Shown piece after piece: positions 53,981 through 63,714 of a DNA stretch of 64,000 nt (positions are counted from its first letter, which is position 1; every line of letters begins with the position of its first letter). This stretch comes from Thalassococcus arenae (GTDB lineage Bacteria > Pseudomonadota > Alphaproteobacteria > Rhodobacterales > Rhodobacteraceae): NCBI RefSeq assembly GCF_019104745.1, contig NZ_JAHRWL010000002.1:62001-126000 (forward strand), written 5' to 3'. The position numbers and the translations under genes are program-made. The notes under the pieces are model-generated. The model was not told the origin of the DNA and did not search any database. It worked only from the letters and a program-made list of their open reading frames with translations.

Positions 53981-54349
53981 ATGACACGGATCGCTGCCAT
54001 CACCCTTGCCGCGCTGATCGCCGTTCCGGCGTCCGCGCAGGACAATCCCGAAGACGACGGCGTCGGCCTGATGCAACGCGGCGCGCAGCTTTTCTTTCGC
54101 GGGCTGATGCAGGAAATGGAGCCCGCGCTGGACGAACTGGAAGATCTGGCACGCACGATGGAGCCGGCCCTGCGCGATTTCGTCGAAACGATGGGCCCGG
54201 CGCTGCGCGACCTGCTTTCCGAGGTCGAGGACTGGTCGGTGTATCATCCGCCAGAAATGCTGCCCAACGGCGACATCATCCTGCGCCGCAAGACCGAGGA
54301 CGAACTTCGGGGCACACCTCCGACGGACAAGGAAGAGATCGAGCTGTAA
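53981..54349 (+). CDS. Small periplasmic protein, function unknown
   Basis: A 122-residue exported protein: signal peptide MTRIAAITLAALIAVPASAQ, then a long amphipathic helical stretch rich in Glu, Leu and Met ('MEPALDELEDLARTMEPALR', 'DFVETMGPALRDLLSEVED') and a charged tail ('RRKTEDELRGTPPTDKEEIE'). Similar proteins are often misnamed AAA family ATPase, but no Walker motif is present. Convergent with ppx, nine bases between stops. Confidence 0.75.
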   Translation: MTRIAAITLAALIAVPASAQDNPEDDGVGLMQRGAQLFFRGLMQEMEPALDELEDLARTMEPALRDFVETMGPALRDLLSEVEDWSVYHPPEMLPNGDIILRRKTEDELRGTPPTDKEEIEL

Positions 54350-54358
54350 CGCCGGCCT

Positions 54359-55915
54359 TCAGCCCTCGGGCAGTGCGCCGATCTCGACATGACCCGTGCC
54401 GCCCAGGGCATCGGCGAGCGACTTGAAACGCGCCTCGGCCACCTCGCCGAACAGATCTGCCACCTCTGGCAAAAGATGCAGCGTGACCTCGGAGGTCTTG
54501 GCGTTCCAGCGTAGCTTGGCGCCGTCCGACACGGTATCCGACGTCCACAGCATCGCACCCAGCCGCATCGCCTTGCCCAGCACTTCGGCGCGCTGCAACG
54601 AGGCGTCGTCCAGCAAGGCGAACAGCGGCTCAAACCGGGTGTCCGAACGCTTGTTGCGATAGCGGTGCAGCAGGGCGAGGCCCAGGAACACCCGCTCGGA
54701 ATGCTTGAGCCCGCCCAGGTTGGCCCGGGTGGCGTTGTCGAAACACATCTCTGCACGGTAGTCGGGATGCGCGCGCCAGCTGACGTCGTGCAGCAGGCAA
54801 GCGGCCTTGACCAGCCGCAGCCGGGTGATGTCGGCACCCTCGAACAACGGCGTCACGAACTTGAACAGGCGGCGGCCGAACCCGGGCAGGCGGGCGTCCT
54901 TTGCCTCGGCGAAACGGCAGGCCTCGATCAGCGGGTCGCGGTCACGCAGCCGCTGCGGCATCTGTTCGTACAGCAGACCCTCGCGGATACCATAGCTGGA
55001 CACGGCGATGTCGTGCGGTTCGAAAGTCTTGACCAACTGCGTAAGCACCTCGGTCGCCAGCGGCACCAGCGCCATCCGGCTCGTCGACAGCCCGCAGGCC
55101 TGCCGCAGGTCTTCCAGGTCCGCGTTCCGGATGTACTCGGTCGTGGCCGCGACGGCGTCGGCATCCATGCGGTATTCGTGCAGAACGTGCAGCGGATAGT
55201 CGCGGCGGTGCATGTCGATGCGGGCGAAGGCACGCCAGCTGCCGCCCACAAGAAACAACCTGTCGCGCTGCGTTCCCATGGTTTTCGCCAGCGATTTCAT
55301 CGTCTTGCGGATGAATTTTTCGCGCGCTTTCGCATCGTTCAGATCGGCAAGCTTCAAGGGCCCAAGCGCAGAGGTCACACAAGTGCCGACCTGGCCACCC
55401 TTGATCGCCGCCAGTTCCATGGAAGACCCGCCGATGTCGCAGACCAGCCCGTACGAACCCGGCCAGCCCAGCAACACGCCCTGCGCTGACAAACGGGCCT
55501 CTTCGGTGCCTTCGATCACGTTGATCTCGAGCCCGATATCGCGGGCGATCTCGTCGCAGAAGTCCGGGCCGTCCTCGGCCTCGCGCATTGCGGCGGTCGC
55601 AACAACGGCAAGGGTCGGCAACTCCATGCTTTCTGCCAGCCGCTTGAAACGACGCAGGGCGGCACGGGCCCGGTCCTTGCCCGTCGGGTTCAGCCGCCCG
55701 GTTTCGGACAGACCGGCGCCAAGCGCGCACATGATCTTTTCATTGAAGAAATAGGCCGGGCTGCGGGCGGCTCCGTCGAAAACCACCAGCCGCACCGAGT
55801 TCGAGCCGATATCGACAACCCCGACGCGCTTCAGGGCCCGGGTTTCGGGATCGTCGAACAGCGGGCGCCGGAAAATCTCCCAGTCATCGCGGCCGGACTC
55901 GGTGTTTCCGTCCAT
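54359..55915 (-). CDS. ppx: Exopolyphosphatase / pppGpp phosphohydrolase (Ppx/GppA)
   Basis: A 518-residue sugar-kinase-fold phosphatase that removes terminal phosphate from polyphosphate and may cleave pppGpp. 'RVGVVDIGSNSVRLVVFDGA' is the phosphate-1 loop, 'VVATAAMREAEDGPDFCDEI' follows, and 'GLVCDIGGSSMELAAIKGGQ' is the phosphate-2 loop. A C-terminal HD-like helical domain has 'AACLLHDVSWRAHPDYRAEM'. Several ATGs lie near the start (55927, 55921, 55915); I take 55915. It follows ppk on the same strand by about 80 bases, the classic ppk-ppx order. Confidence 0.93.
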   Translation of the reverse strand: MDGNTESGRDDWEIFRRPLFDDPETRALKRVGVVDIGSNSVRLVVFDGAARSPAYFFNEKIMCALGAGLSETGRLNPTGKDRARAALRRFKRLAESMELPTLAVVATAAMREAEDGPDFCDEIARDIGLEINVIEGTEEARLSAQGVLLGWPGSYGLVCDIGGSSMELAAIKGGQVGTCVTSALGPLKLADLNDAKAREKFIRKTMKSLAKTMGTQRDRLFLVGGSWRAFARIDMHRRDYPLHVLHEYRMDADAVAATTEYIRNADLEDLRQACGLSTSRMALVPLATEVLTQLVKTFEPHDIAVSSYGIREGLLYEQMPQRLRDRDPLIEACRFAEAKDARLPGFGRRLFKFVTPLFEGADITRLRLVKAACLLHDVSWRAHPDYRAEMCFDNATRANLGGLKHSERVFLGLALLHRYRNKRSDTRFEPLFALLDDASLQRAEVLGKAMRLGAMLWTSDTVSDGAKLRWNAKTSEVTLHLLPEVADLFGEVAEARFKSLADALGGTGHVEIGALPEG

Positions 55916-55992
55916 GCGCATCCCCATCTCAGACAGCCGCGACCTTGACCGAGGGTCGCGCATGCGTCAAGCGACCTCGGCCCGCGTTGCGC

Positions 55993-58170
55993 CTAATTGT
56001 CCTCGGTATGGGTCAGTTTCGGTACGTCCGCCGCACCGGCCGAACCACGCCCGGACAGGGACGGGTTTTCCATGAAGAAACGGTGGCAGTTGAACGAAAA
56101 CGCGCCTTCCGGCATCGGGTGCCGCCGGAAGCTGCCGTCGGCTTCCATGACCCAGCTTTGCGCCGTGTCGGCAAGGTTCGCGGCCATGATCTGGCTGACG
56201 ATCTGGGCCTTGACCGTGTTGTTGTGGATCTCGATCCCGGTCTCGATCCGCCGGTTCAGGTTGCGTCCCATCCAATCGGCCGATGAGATGAAGACGCGGG
56301 CGTTCTTGTGCGGAAGGCCGTGGCCGTTGCCGAAGCACATGATCCGGCTGTGTTCCAGGAAACGACCAACGATCGACTTGACCCGGATCGTCTCGCTCAG
56401 CCCCTTCACGCCGGGCCGCAGCCCGCAGATACCGCGGATCACGCAATCGATCCGGACCCCGGCCTGGCTCGCCGCGTAGAGCGCGTCGATCATGTCCGGT
56501 TCGATCAGCGAGTTCATCTTGAGCCAGATCTGCGCCGGGCGGCCGCTTCGGGCGTGTTCGGCCTCGGCCTCGATCAGTTCGATCATCCTCGGCTTGAGCG
56601 TGTGCGGCGAAATCACAAGGTTTTCCAGTTGTTCGGGTTGGGCATAGCCGGAAAGGTAATTGAACACCTTTGCCGCATCGCGCCCCAGGGCCGCATCGCA
56701 AGTGAAGAAACTGAGATCGGTGTAGATCTTGGCCGTGATCGGATGGTAATTCCCCGTTCCCCAATGGGTATAGGTCACCAACCGGTCGCCTTCGCGGCGC
56801 ACCACCTGGCTGATCTTGGCGTGGGTCTTCCAGTCGAGAAAGCCATAGACGACATGCGCCCCGGCGCGTTCAAGGCGCCGTGACTGGCGGATGTTGGCCG
56901 CCTCGTCGAAACGGGCCTTGAGCTCGACCAGCGCGGTGACCGACTTGCCGTCTTCGGCGGCCTCGCACAGCGCTTCGACGATGGGCGAATTGCGCGAGGT
57001 GCGGTACAGCGTCTGCTTGATCGCGACGACGTTCGGATCACGGGCGGCCTGGGCCAGAAAGCGCACCACCATGTCGAAGGTTTCGTAAGGGTGGTGCAAC
57101 AGCATGTCTTTCTGCGCGATGGCGCGGAACATGTCGCCGTCGTGGTCTTGCACCCTTTCGGGAACCCGAGGCGTGAAGCTGGGCCAAAGCAGGTCGGGCC
57201 GGGACTCCAGCACCAGTTCGCGAAGATCGGCCATGCCGAGCATGCCGTTCATCTCGATGACTTCTTCGTCGCGCACGTGCAATTCGCGTTTGACCACGTC
57301 GCGCAAGGCACGTGGCGCGCCGGAACTGACCGTCAGTCGCACCACCTCGCCGCGGCGCCGCCGCTTGAGCGCCACCTCGAATTCGCGCACCAGGTCTTCG
57401 GATTCCTCTTCGACCTCGAGATCGCTGTCGCGCAACACGCGGAACCCAAAGGAATCTTCGGCCGTGTAGCCCGGGAAAAGCGAATCGAGATGCAGCATCA
57501 AGACATCTTCGAGCAGGATGAAGCGAGACTGACCCGCCTCTGCCGGAAGGGCCATGAAGCGGTCGATCTGCGCCGGGATCGGCAAAAGCGCCTGAAGGGG
57601 TTTCTTGCCGTTCGTGCGTTCCAACTGCAGCGCCAGGCAATAGCCGGTATTGGCGATGAACGGAAAAGGATGCGCCGGGTCGATCGCCAACGGAGACAAC
57701 ACCGGAAAGACCTGGGAAAGAAAGGCGTCCTTGAGAAAGGCCTTGTCGTCGTCCGTCAGGGCATCCCGCGGCACCACGGCGATCTGTTCGGCTTCCATCA
57801 GCTTGCGCAGTTCTGTCAGCACCTCTTGCTGTCGGGCGATCAGGCGGCGGGCGTTTTCGTCGATCAGCACCAACTGTTCGGCCGGGCTCAGCCCGTCGGC
57901 GGCGGGGTTGGTGTTGCCCTCGCGCGCCAGTTCGCGCAACCCGGCCACGCGGACGGTATAGAATTCGTCCAGATTGGTGGCCGAGATCGATAAAAAGCGC
58001 AGCCGTTCCAGAAGCGGCACGCGCGGATTCTCGGCCTCTTCCAGAACGCGCCAGTTGAAGCCCAGCCAACTCAGTTCGCGGTTGAAGAAACGCCCCGGCC
58101 CGGTCAGGTCGAGATCGGGCAGTTCGATCGGTTCTGCATAATCGGAGGCAAGGAAATCGGCGGCTGTCAT
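55993..58170 (-). CDS. ppk: Polyphosphate kinase 1
   Basis: A 725-residue PPK1 that makes inorganic polyphosphate from ATP. N-terminal: 'FFNRELSWLGFNWRVLEEAE' and 'LSISATNLDEFYTVRVAGLR'. The nucleotide/catalytic region has 'VVAIKQTLYRTSRNSPIVEA', 'ALVELKARFDEAANI' and the His motif 'THWGTGNYHPITAKIYTDLS', where the phosphorylated His lies; the C-terminal PLD-like repeat shows 'FISSADWMGRNLNRRIE'. ATG 58170 is chosen because MTAADFL precedes the N-domain; a TTG at 58197 is possible. ppx lies directly downstream. Confidence 0.96.
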   Translation of the reverse strand: MTAADFLASDYAEPIELPDLDLTGPGRFFNRELSWLGFNWRVLEEAENPRVPLLERLRFLSISATNLDEFYTVRVAGLRELAREGNTNPAADGLSPAEQLVLIDENARRLIARQQEVLTELRKLMEAEQIAVVPRDALTDDDKAFLKDAFLSQVFPVLSPLAIDPAHPFPFIANTGYCLALQLERTNGKKPLQALLPIPAQIDRFMALPAEAGQSRFILLEDVLMLHLDSLFPGYTAEDSFGFRVLRDSDLEVEEESEDLVREFEVALKRRRRGEVVRLTVSSGAPRALRDVVKRELHVRDEEVIEMNGMLGMADLRELVLESRPDLLWPSFTPRVPERVQDHDGDMFRAIAQKDMLLHHPYETFDMVVRFLAQAARDPNVVAIKQTLYRTSRNSPIVEALCEAAEDGKSVTALVELKARFDEAANIRQSRRLERAGAHVVYGFLDWKTHAKISQVVRREGDRLVTYTHWGTGNYHPITAKIYTDLSFFTCDAALGRDAAKVFNYLSGYAQPEQLENLVISPHTLKPRMIELIEAEAEHARSGRPAQIWLKMNSLIEPDMIDALYAASQAGVRIDCVIRGICGLRPGVKGLSETIRVKSIVGRFLEHSRIMCFGNGHGLPHKNARVFISSADWMGRNLNRRIETGIEIHNNTVKAQIVSQIMAANLADTAQSWVMEADGSFRRHPMPEGAFSFNCHRFFMENPSLSGRGSAGAADVPKLTHTEDN

Positions 58171-58184
58171 GGCTGGGGTTTTCG

Positions 58185-58913
58185 TCAATCTCTGCAACTC
58201 TTCAATGACATGTCGCGTGGCGTTTCGTCAAAACCCGCGTGGATTTCGGCCAACGCCGCGGCGGCCAGTGGCTGAGTGACCGGTTTGCGCGCGCTCAACG
58301 CCGCCGCATCCAAAGCGGCGACCACCCGCGCGGCGGTGTCGAAAGACCGGCGCATGTGGCGCACGAGATAGGGGATGACGGCGCGGGCGGGAACGATCTG
58401 CCGATCGGCGAACAGCTTGGCCAGCAACGCGGCCAGCAGCGCATCGTCCGGAGGGCCGAGCGTCACCGATTGCGTGCCTTCCATCCGGCTTTGCAGGTCC
58501 GGCAGGGCCAGGCCCCAGCGGGCGGGCGGCATCGCCGCGGTCACAAGCAGCGCGTGCCGGTTCGCCAGCGTCAGGTTGTGCAGGTGAAAGGCCTGTTGTT
58601 CCCGGGTTGCGTCTCCGGCGATTTCGTCCAGATCCTCGATGCAGACCGGGCCTTCGGCCAGCGCGGGGATATCCGCCTTGTCGAGGTCTCTCGCCGAGAC
58701 GACCTTCGCGCGGGTTTCGGCGGCCCAAACATGCGCCAGATGGGTTTTGCCTGCGCCTTCGGGCCCGATCAGCAAGAGCTTGCCACCGCTCCAGCTGTCG
58801 CAGGTGTCGATCATCGCGACCGCCATCGCGTTCGCGGGGGACACGAAATAGTCTTCGCGCCCCAACGCCGGACGGGCAGGCAGGGGCAGGGGAAGTTGTT
58901 GCGGACCGGTCAT
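58185..58913 (-). CDS. hdaA: DnaA-homologous replication regulator HdaA
   Basis: A 242-residue AAA+ protein homologous to the central domain of DnaA without its DNA-binding domain. At the N-terminus Q-Q-L-P-L-P-L (5-11) is the beta-clamp-binding motif. Walker A is 'LLLIGPEGAGKTHLAHVWA' (50-57 core), Walker B 'PVCIEDLDEI' and sensor/arginine region 'LQSRMEGTQSVTLGPPDDAL'. With the clamp it stimulates hydrolysis of DnaA-ATP to limit re-initiation, known in Caulobacter. Its ATG overlaps the permease stop by four bases; ppk begins 15 bases downstream. Confidence 0.93.
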   Translation of the reverse strand: MTGPQQLPLPLPARPALGREDYFVSPANAMAVAMIDTCDSWSGGKLLLIGPEGAGKTHLAHVWAAETRAKVVSARDLDKADIPALAEGPVCIEDLDEIAGDATREQQAFHLHNLTLANRHALLVTAAMPPARWGLALPDLQSRMEGTQSVTLGPPDDALLAALLAKLFADRQIVPARAVIPYLVRHMRRSFDTAARVVAALDAAALSARKPVTQPLAAAALAEIHAGFDETPRDMSLKSCRD

Positions 58914-59977
58914 GGCGTGTCGCGCTCGCTGAGGCCTCGGTACAGCCGGCTGTCCTTGTATTGCGCGGCGGCGAAACGCGCCACGACGCCCAATGCCGCG
59001 GCCAGCGGAACCGCGACCAGCATCCCGACGAACCCGAACAGCGATCCGAAGACCGACAGGGCCAGCAGCAGCCAGACCGGATGCAATCCGACCGAGTTCC
59101 CCACCAGTTTGGGGGTCAGGATGTTGCCTTCGACGAATTGCCCGGACTGGAATATCGCCCAGACCACCACGATCCAGAGCCAGTCGCCCCAGAACTGGAA
59201 CAAGGCCAGGCCGATGGCGAGCGCGCCGCCGACAATGGCGCCGACATAGGGGATGAAGGTCAGGATGCCCGCGATCACGCCGACCACCAGCCCGAATTGC
59301 AGCCCGATACCCCACAGCGCGAGAGCGTAATAAGTGCCCAGGATCAGGCAGACCGAACCCATGCCGCGGATGAACCCGCTCAGCACCGCATCGACCTCGC
59401 CCGCCAGGCGGCGAATGACGGGTGCGTGGTCGCGCGGCAGCATTTCGTCGATCTGCGCGACCGTCCGGTCCCAGTCGACCAGCAGGTAGACCGCGACGAC
59501 GGGCACGATGACAAACAGCAAGACCACGTTCAGCAGGGACCCGACCGAGGAAAGCACGGTTTGCAGCAACTGGCCGCCACGTTCTCGGATCGTCTCGCCG
59601 ATCGAGCCCAGCGATTGGCGGATGATGCTGTCCTCGACCATCAGCGACGGGAAACGTTCGGACAGGAACGCCTGCAGGTCGCGAAACAGTTGCGGCGCGA
59701 AATTCACCAGCTGGATCGATTGCTGGATCAGCAGCGGGATCACGGCCAGCGCCATGATCACGAACACGATGATGGTGACGACGGTAATCAGTCCGACAGA
59801 CAGGCCCCGTGACAAGCCGCGCCGTTCAAGCCAGTCGGCAACGGGATCGAGGCAATAGGCGATCGCGCCGCCCAGAACGAATGGCAGCAGCACGTCGCCC
59901 AGGAACCACAGCACGACGGCAAACACCGCCGCTGCGAGCCCCCAGTATTTCAGCTGATCCTGTACGGGAAGCGCCAT
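58910..59977 (-). CDS. AI-2E family transporter (PerM/YdiK type)
   Basis: A 355-residue permease with about eight membrane segments. 'FVLGGAIAYCLDPVADWLER' and 'GLVVGVIAGILTFIPYVGAI' with 'GQFVEGNILTPKLVGNSVGL' are family signatures. Members include TqsA, which exports AI-2, and Na+/H+ antiporters; function here is open. ATG 59977. It overlaps hdaA by four bases, an arrangement seen widely in related alphaproteobacteria, so it leads the hdaA-ppk-ppx row. Confidence 0.9.
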   Translation of the reverse strand: MALPVQDQLKYWGLAAAVFAVVLWFLGDVLLPFVLGGAIAYCLDPVADWLERRGLSRGLSVGLITVVTIIVFVIMALAVIPLLIQQSIQLVNFAPQLFRDLQAFLSERFPSLMVEDSIIRQSLGSIGETIRERGGQLLQTVLSSVGSLLNVVLLFVIVPVVAVYLLVDWDRTVAQIDEMLPRDHAPVIRRLAGEVDAVLSGFIRGMGSVCLILGTYYALALWGIGLQFGLVVGVIAGILTFIPYVGAIVGGALAIGLALFQFWGDWLWIVVVWAIFQSGQFVEGNILTPKLVGNSVGLHPVWLLLALSVFGSLFGFVGMLVAVPLAAALGVVARFAAAQYKDSRLYRGLSERDTP

Positions 59978-60063
59978 GCCTGCCTCGGATTATTGTCTCC
60001 CCAAGGCAACATCGCGCGAAGCGGCCCGGGTTTCAAGGGCACCCGGGCCGCAACGTGTCAAAG

Positions 60064-60573
60064 TCAGTGACAGGCCGGGCGCGTGCCGGGCAGCAGAACC
60101 TTGTCGATCACATGGATCACGCCGTTGTCGGCGATGATGTCGGCGACGACGACATTGGCGACCTCGCCCGTCCCGTCGGCGATCTGAACGCCGTTTCCGG
60201 CGGTGATGCACAGCCGTTCGGACGCGAGGACCGGCTTGAAGTAGTTGGACCCGGACGGGAAATCGCCCGCGGTCAGCTTGCGGTCGTCGACGTGGTAGAG
60301 CAGCACGTTGGTCAACTGGTCCTTGTTTTCCGGCTTCAGCAATGTGTCGACGGTGCCTTCGGGCAGGGCGGCAAAGGCGTCGTTCAGCGGGGCATAGACG
60401 GTGAACGGGCCGGGACCCTGCAGGGTTTCGACCAGACCGGCGGCGGTCACGGCGGCCACCAGGGTCGAAAAACGCTCATCGCCCGCGGCGATGTCGACGA
60501 TGGTGTTGGCCTGCGCCGCGCCTGCGGCGGTCACGGCCAGCGCGGCGGCTGCAAGGGTTTTGCGGATGGTCAT
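60064..60573 (-). CDS. Secreted fasciclin-domain protein
   Basis: A 169-residue protein with signal peptide (MTIRKTLAAAALAVTAAGAAQA) and one FAS1 domain: 'ERFSTLVAAVTAAGLVETLQ', 'GPFTVYAPLNDAFAALPEGT' (H1 region), 'LTNVLLYHVDDRKLTAGDF' (YH motif), 'VVVADIIADNGVIHVIDKVL' (H2). FAS1 proteins mediate adhesion; bacterial ones are often periplasmic or extracellular. Two Cys near the C-terminus may pair. Single gene, 76 bases downstream of the sensor kinase gene. Confidence 0.92.
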   Translation of the reverse strand: MTIRKTLAAAALAVTAAGAAQANTIVDIAAGDERFSTLVAAVTAAGLVETLQGPGPFTVYAPLNDAFAALPEGTVDTLLKPENKDQLTNVLLYHVDDRKLTAGDFPSGSNYFKPVLASERLCITAGNGVQIADGTGEVANVVVADIIADNGVIHVIDKVLLPGTRPACH

Positions 60574-60648
60574 GGGTCGTCTCCCTGTGTTTTGGATACA
60601 AGGGATACGGCGGCCGGGCGCCCGTGGCTCAGCGGGATCACGCCGATG

Positions 60649-62220
60649 TCAGGCGTCGTGAACGTCGCTCAAGGGCGGCAGCGTGATGGTCGCGCGGAAC
60701 GTGTCGCCGTCCGAGCGCCTGACCGACGCGCCGATCTGCTCGGCGAATTGCGTCACCAGCCGTTCGCCCAGCCCGGTCGAGGGGGTCGCCGGCTGGGTAT
60801 GTCTCTGCGCGTTTTCGGCGGTGACCGTAAGCCCGTCGCGCGCGGTTCCGGCCAGGGTCAGGCGGATTGGGTGCGCGGCATCGGGACGGCCGTACTTGAT
60901 GGCGTTGGTGAGCAGTTCATTGACCATCAGGCCCAGCGGCACGGCGCTGTTGCTGTCAAGCGTGACGCGGGTGTCCGGCAGCGTCAGAACCAGCGCCTGC
61001 TCGGGCAGTTCGGCGCTTTGACGGGTGGCACGCACCAGCCGTTCGAACAGCGCACCCAGGTCGGTGGTCGTCACGGTTTCGCCCACCTGCATGAGCCCGT
61101 GAACCTCGGCCACGGCCCGGATCCGCGATTCGACCGCGCGCAGGGCGGCGCTGGCCTTTTCCCCCAATGTACCGCCTTCGCGAATGAGCCGACCCGCCTC
61201 GATCCGCAGCATCGAAAGGGCGATCTGCAGGCTGTTGTTGATCCGGTGATTGGCCTCGTAGACAAGCGCCTCGCGCAGTTCGACCGCGCGGGCCAACCTG
61301 CGTCGGTTCTGCTCGATGTCGGTCAGGTCCACGAAGGTTCCGACCAGCTTGGGCCGACGGTCGATCGGGTCGGTGGCCATTTCGGCGCGGATGCGGATGA
61401 AACGTTCGGTGCCGTCGGGTTGTGGAACTCGGTAGTCGAACGAGGCGATTTCGCCCAGCGGCGCGGCGGTGATGCGGGCGACCTCGGCATAAACCGCCGG
61501 CAGGTCATCGGGGTGCACCCGCTCGAAGAACGGTCCGGCCTGGCTGCCGGCCTCGTCCGCGGCAAAGCCGAACATCGCATCGATGGACGGGTGCCGGTGG
61601 AACAGGTCCGTCGCCGGGTCGTAGGTGAAATAGGCGACCGAAGCGGTCGAGGTCGAGGTGCGGCGGTGCGAGGCGGCCAGCTTGGCGGTCAGCACCGCTT
61701 CGGTCACATCCTGTGCGGTCTGCAGGATCGCCTCCATCCGTCCGTCCAGGAAGATCGGCGCGAAATGCATCTGCCAGTGGTATTCCGAATAGGCGCCATC
61801 GTCGTCCGGCAGATCGAAACGGTAGGGGCCGATCTGTTCGGGCGCCCGGGTTTCGCGCATCCGGGCGACAGTGCTGCGGATGGCATCGACGGCGGCAGAG
61901 CCGTCGGCGTCGCCGCTGGGCGGGAAGGCTTCGAACATGCCCAGCCCGGTGACCGAGCGGCCCTCGGACATCGACATCCGTTCATGCGCGGAATTGCGCC
62001 AGAGCAGGGTCAGGTTTTCGTCCGGGCGAAACAGCAGCGCGGCAAAGGGCACGGCGGCAAGGCCGTGCGCCAACAAATCGGTGATATCCGCCGTGACCGG
62101 CGCCTGCGTGTCGCTGCCCAAAGCCTGTTCCTCTCCGATCCCAAGGATTGCGACGGTTCGCCCGCGGGCGGCCGGTATGACCTTATTGCCGCCGGGGCGG
62201 GCTTGAAAGCGTAAACGCAT
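60649..62220 (-). CDS. PAS-containing HisKA_2-type sensor histidine kinase
   Basis: A soluble kinase of about 523 residues with the start at ATG 62220. Two PAS-like domains lie in the N-terminal two thirds ('[15 protein letters not shown]', '[11 protein letters not shown]', '[20 protein letters not shown]', '[20 protein letters not shown]'). The phosphoacceptor helix is HisKA_2: '[20 protein letters not shown]' with His325, then a GHKL ATPase: '[20 protein letters not shown]' and '[13 protein letters not shown]'. No membrane segment, so it senses an internal signal such as a ligand or light. Its partner response regulator is not adjacent. The N-terminal start is uncertain. Confidence 0.85.
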   Translation of the reverse strand: MRLRFQARPGGNKVIPAARGRTVAILGIGEEQALGSDTQAPVTADITDLLAHGLAAVPFAALLFRPDENLTLLWRNSAHERMSMSEGRSVTGLGMFEAFPPSGDADGSAAVDAIRSTVARMRETRAPEQIGPYRFDLPDDDGAYSEYHWQMHFAPIFLDGRMEAILQTAQDVTEAVLTAKLAASHRRTSTSTASVAYFTYDPATDLFHRHPSIDAMFGFAADEAGSQAGPFFERVHPDDLPAVYAEVARITAAPLGEIASFDYRVPQPDGTERFIRIRAEMATDPIDRRPKLVGTFVDLTDIEQNRRRLARAVELREALVYEANHRINNSLQIALSMLRIEAGRLIREGGTLGEKASAALRAVESRIRAVAEVHGLMQVGETVTTTDLGALFERLVRATRQSAELPEQALVLTLPDTRVTLDSNSAVPLGLMVNELLTNAIKYGRPDAAHPIRLTLAGTARDGLTVTAENAQRHTQPATPSTGLGERLVTQFAEQIGASVRRSDGDTFRATITLPPLSDVHDA

Positions 62221-62303
62221 GTTGCGTGCGGCCGCAGTGCGGCGGCCCTTGCCAAGCCTCTGCGCATGGCCCAAAACGCGCATCAAACGCGAAAGAGGTT
62301 CCC

Positions 62304-63647
62304 ATGCGCCTGTCCCGCTACTTCCTGCCCGTGCTCAAGGAAACGCCGTCGGAGGCGCAGATCGTCTCGCATCGCTACATGCTGCGGGCCGGCATGATCA
62401 AGCAGGCCAGCGCCGGGATCTATTCCTGGCTTCCGCTGGGCTACAAGGTGCTGCGCCGGATCGAGCAGATCGTGCACGAGGAACAGGTGCGGGCCGGCCA
62501 TATCCCGATGCTGATGCCGACGCTGCAATCGGCCGATCTGTGGCGCGAAAGCGGCCGTTACGACGACTATGGCCAGGAAATGCTGCGCATCACCGACCGG
62601 CATGGGCGCGACATGCTGTATGGCCCCACGAACGAGGAACTGATCACCGACATCTTTCGCAGCCACGTGTCATCCTACCGCGACCTGCCGCTGACGCTGT
62701 ACCATATCCAGTGGAAATTCCGCGACGAGATCCGCCCGCGCTTCGGCGTGATGCGGGGCCGCGAATTCCTGATGAAGGACGGCTACAATTTCGACCTCAC
62801 CAAGGAAGACGCGCTGCACGCCTATAACCGCCACCTTGTCAGCTATCTGCGCACCTATGAACGCATGGGGCTGCAGGCGATCCCGATGCGCGCCGATGGC
62901 GGGCCGATTGGCGGCGACTATACCCACGAATTCCTGGTGCTGGCGGAAACGGGCGAGAGCGAGGTGTTCTACGACAGCGCGATCACGGATCTGAAGTTCG
63001 GCGACCGCACCATCGACTACGACAGCCATGCCGAATGCCAGGCGGTGCTGGAGGAATTCACCAGCCGCTACGCCCGCACCGATGAAACCCACGACGAGGC
63101 CTTGTTCAACCAGATCCCCGAACCGCGCCGCCGCAGCGCGCGGGGCATCGAGGTCGGGCAGATCTTCTATTTCGGCACCAAGTATTCCGACGCGATGGGC
63201 GCGGTGGTGGTCAACGAGGCCGGCGAACGGGTGCCGGTGCACATGGGGTCGCACGGTATCGGCGTCAGCCGCCTGCTGGGCGCGATCATCGAAGCCAGCC
63301 ACGACGACAAGGGCATCATCTGGCCCGAAGGCGTGACGCCGTTCCATTGCGGGATCGTCAATCTCAAGCAGGGTGACGCCGAGGCCGATGCCGCCTGTGA
63401 CGCGCTGTATGCCGCGCTTACCGCGCTCGGGCTCGAACCGCTATACGACGACACCACCGAACGCGCCGGCGCCAAGTTCGCCACGATGGACCTGATCGGG
63501 CTGCCCTGGCGGATCACCGTCGGTCCCCGCGGGCTCAAGAACGGCGTTGTCGAGCTGACCTCGCGCCGGACCGGCGTCAGCGAGGAATTGCCGCCCGAGC
63601 AAGCAGTGGCCCGGCTGGCGCAGATCTACGGGTTGGCGCGGGCCTGA
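62304..63647 (+). CDS. proS: Prolyl-tRNA synthetase (short alphaproteobacterial type)
   Basis: A 447-residue class-II synthetase. Motif 1 region: '[20 protein letters not shown]'; motif 2: '[20 protein letters not shown]' and '[20 protein letters not shown]'; motif 3: '[20 protein letters not shown]'. The C-terminal anticodon domain has '[20 protein letters not shown]'. The about 180-residue INS editing insertion between motifs 2 and 3 of E. coli ProS is missing, as is known for alphaproteobacteria, so misacylated Ala-tRNA(Pro) would need trans-editing. ATG 62304, preceded by AAAGAGG. Confidence 0.97.
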   Translation: MRLSRYFLPVLKETPSEAQIVSHRYMLRAGMIKQASAGIYSWLPLGYKVLRRIEQIVHEEQVRAGHIPMLMPTLQSADLWRESGRYDDYGQEMLRITDRHGRDMLYGPTNEELITDIFRSHVSSYRDLPLTLYHIQWKFRDEIRPRFGVMRGREFLMKDGYNFDLTKEDALHAYNRHLVSYLRTYERMGLQAIPMRADGGPIGGDYTHEFLVLAETGESEVFYDSAITDLKFGDRTIDYDSHAECQAVLEEFTSRYARTDETHDEALFNQIPEPRRRSARGIEVGQIFYFGTKYSDAMGAVVVNEAGERVPVHMGSHGIGVSRLLGAIIEASHDDKGIIWPEGVTPFHCGIVNLKQGDAEADAACDALYAALTALGLEPLYDDTTERAGAKFATMDLIGLPWRITVGPRGLKNGVVELTSRRTGVSEELPPEQAVARLAQIYGLARA

Positions 63648-63714
63648 CAGGGGCGCGCTTTTGCGCTAGACTTGCGTCCGAACGGCCCGCAAGCGGCCGG
63701 AGAGGAGAGCAGAG

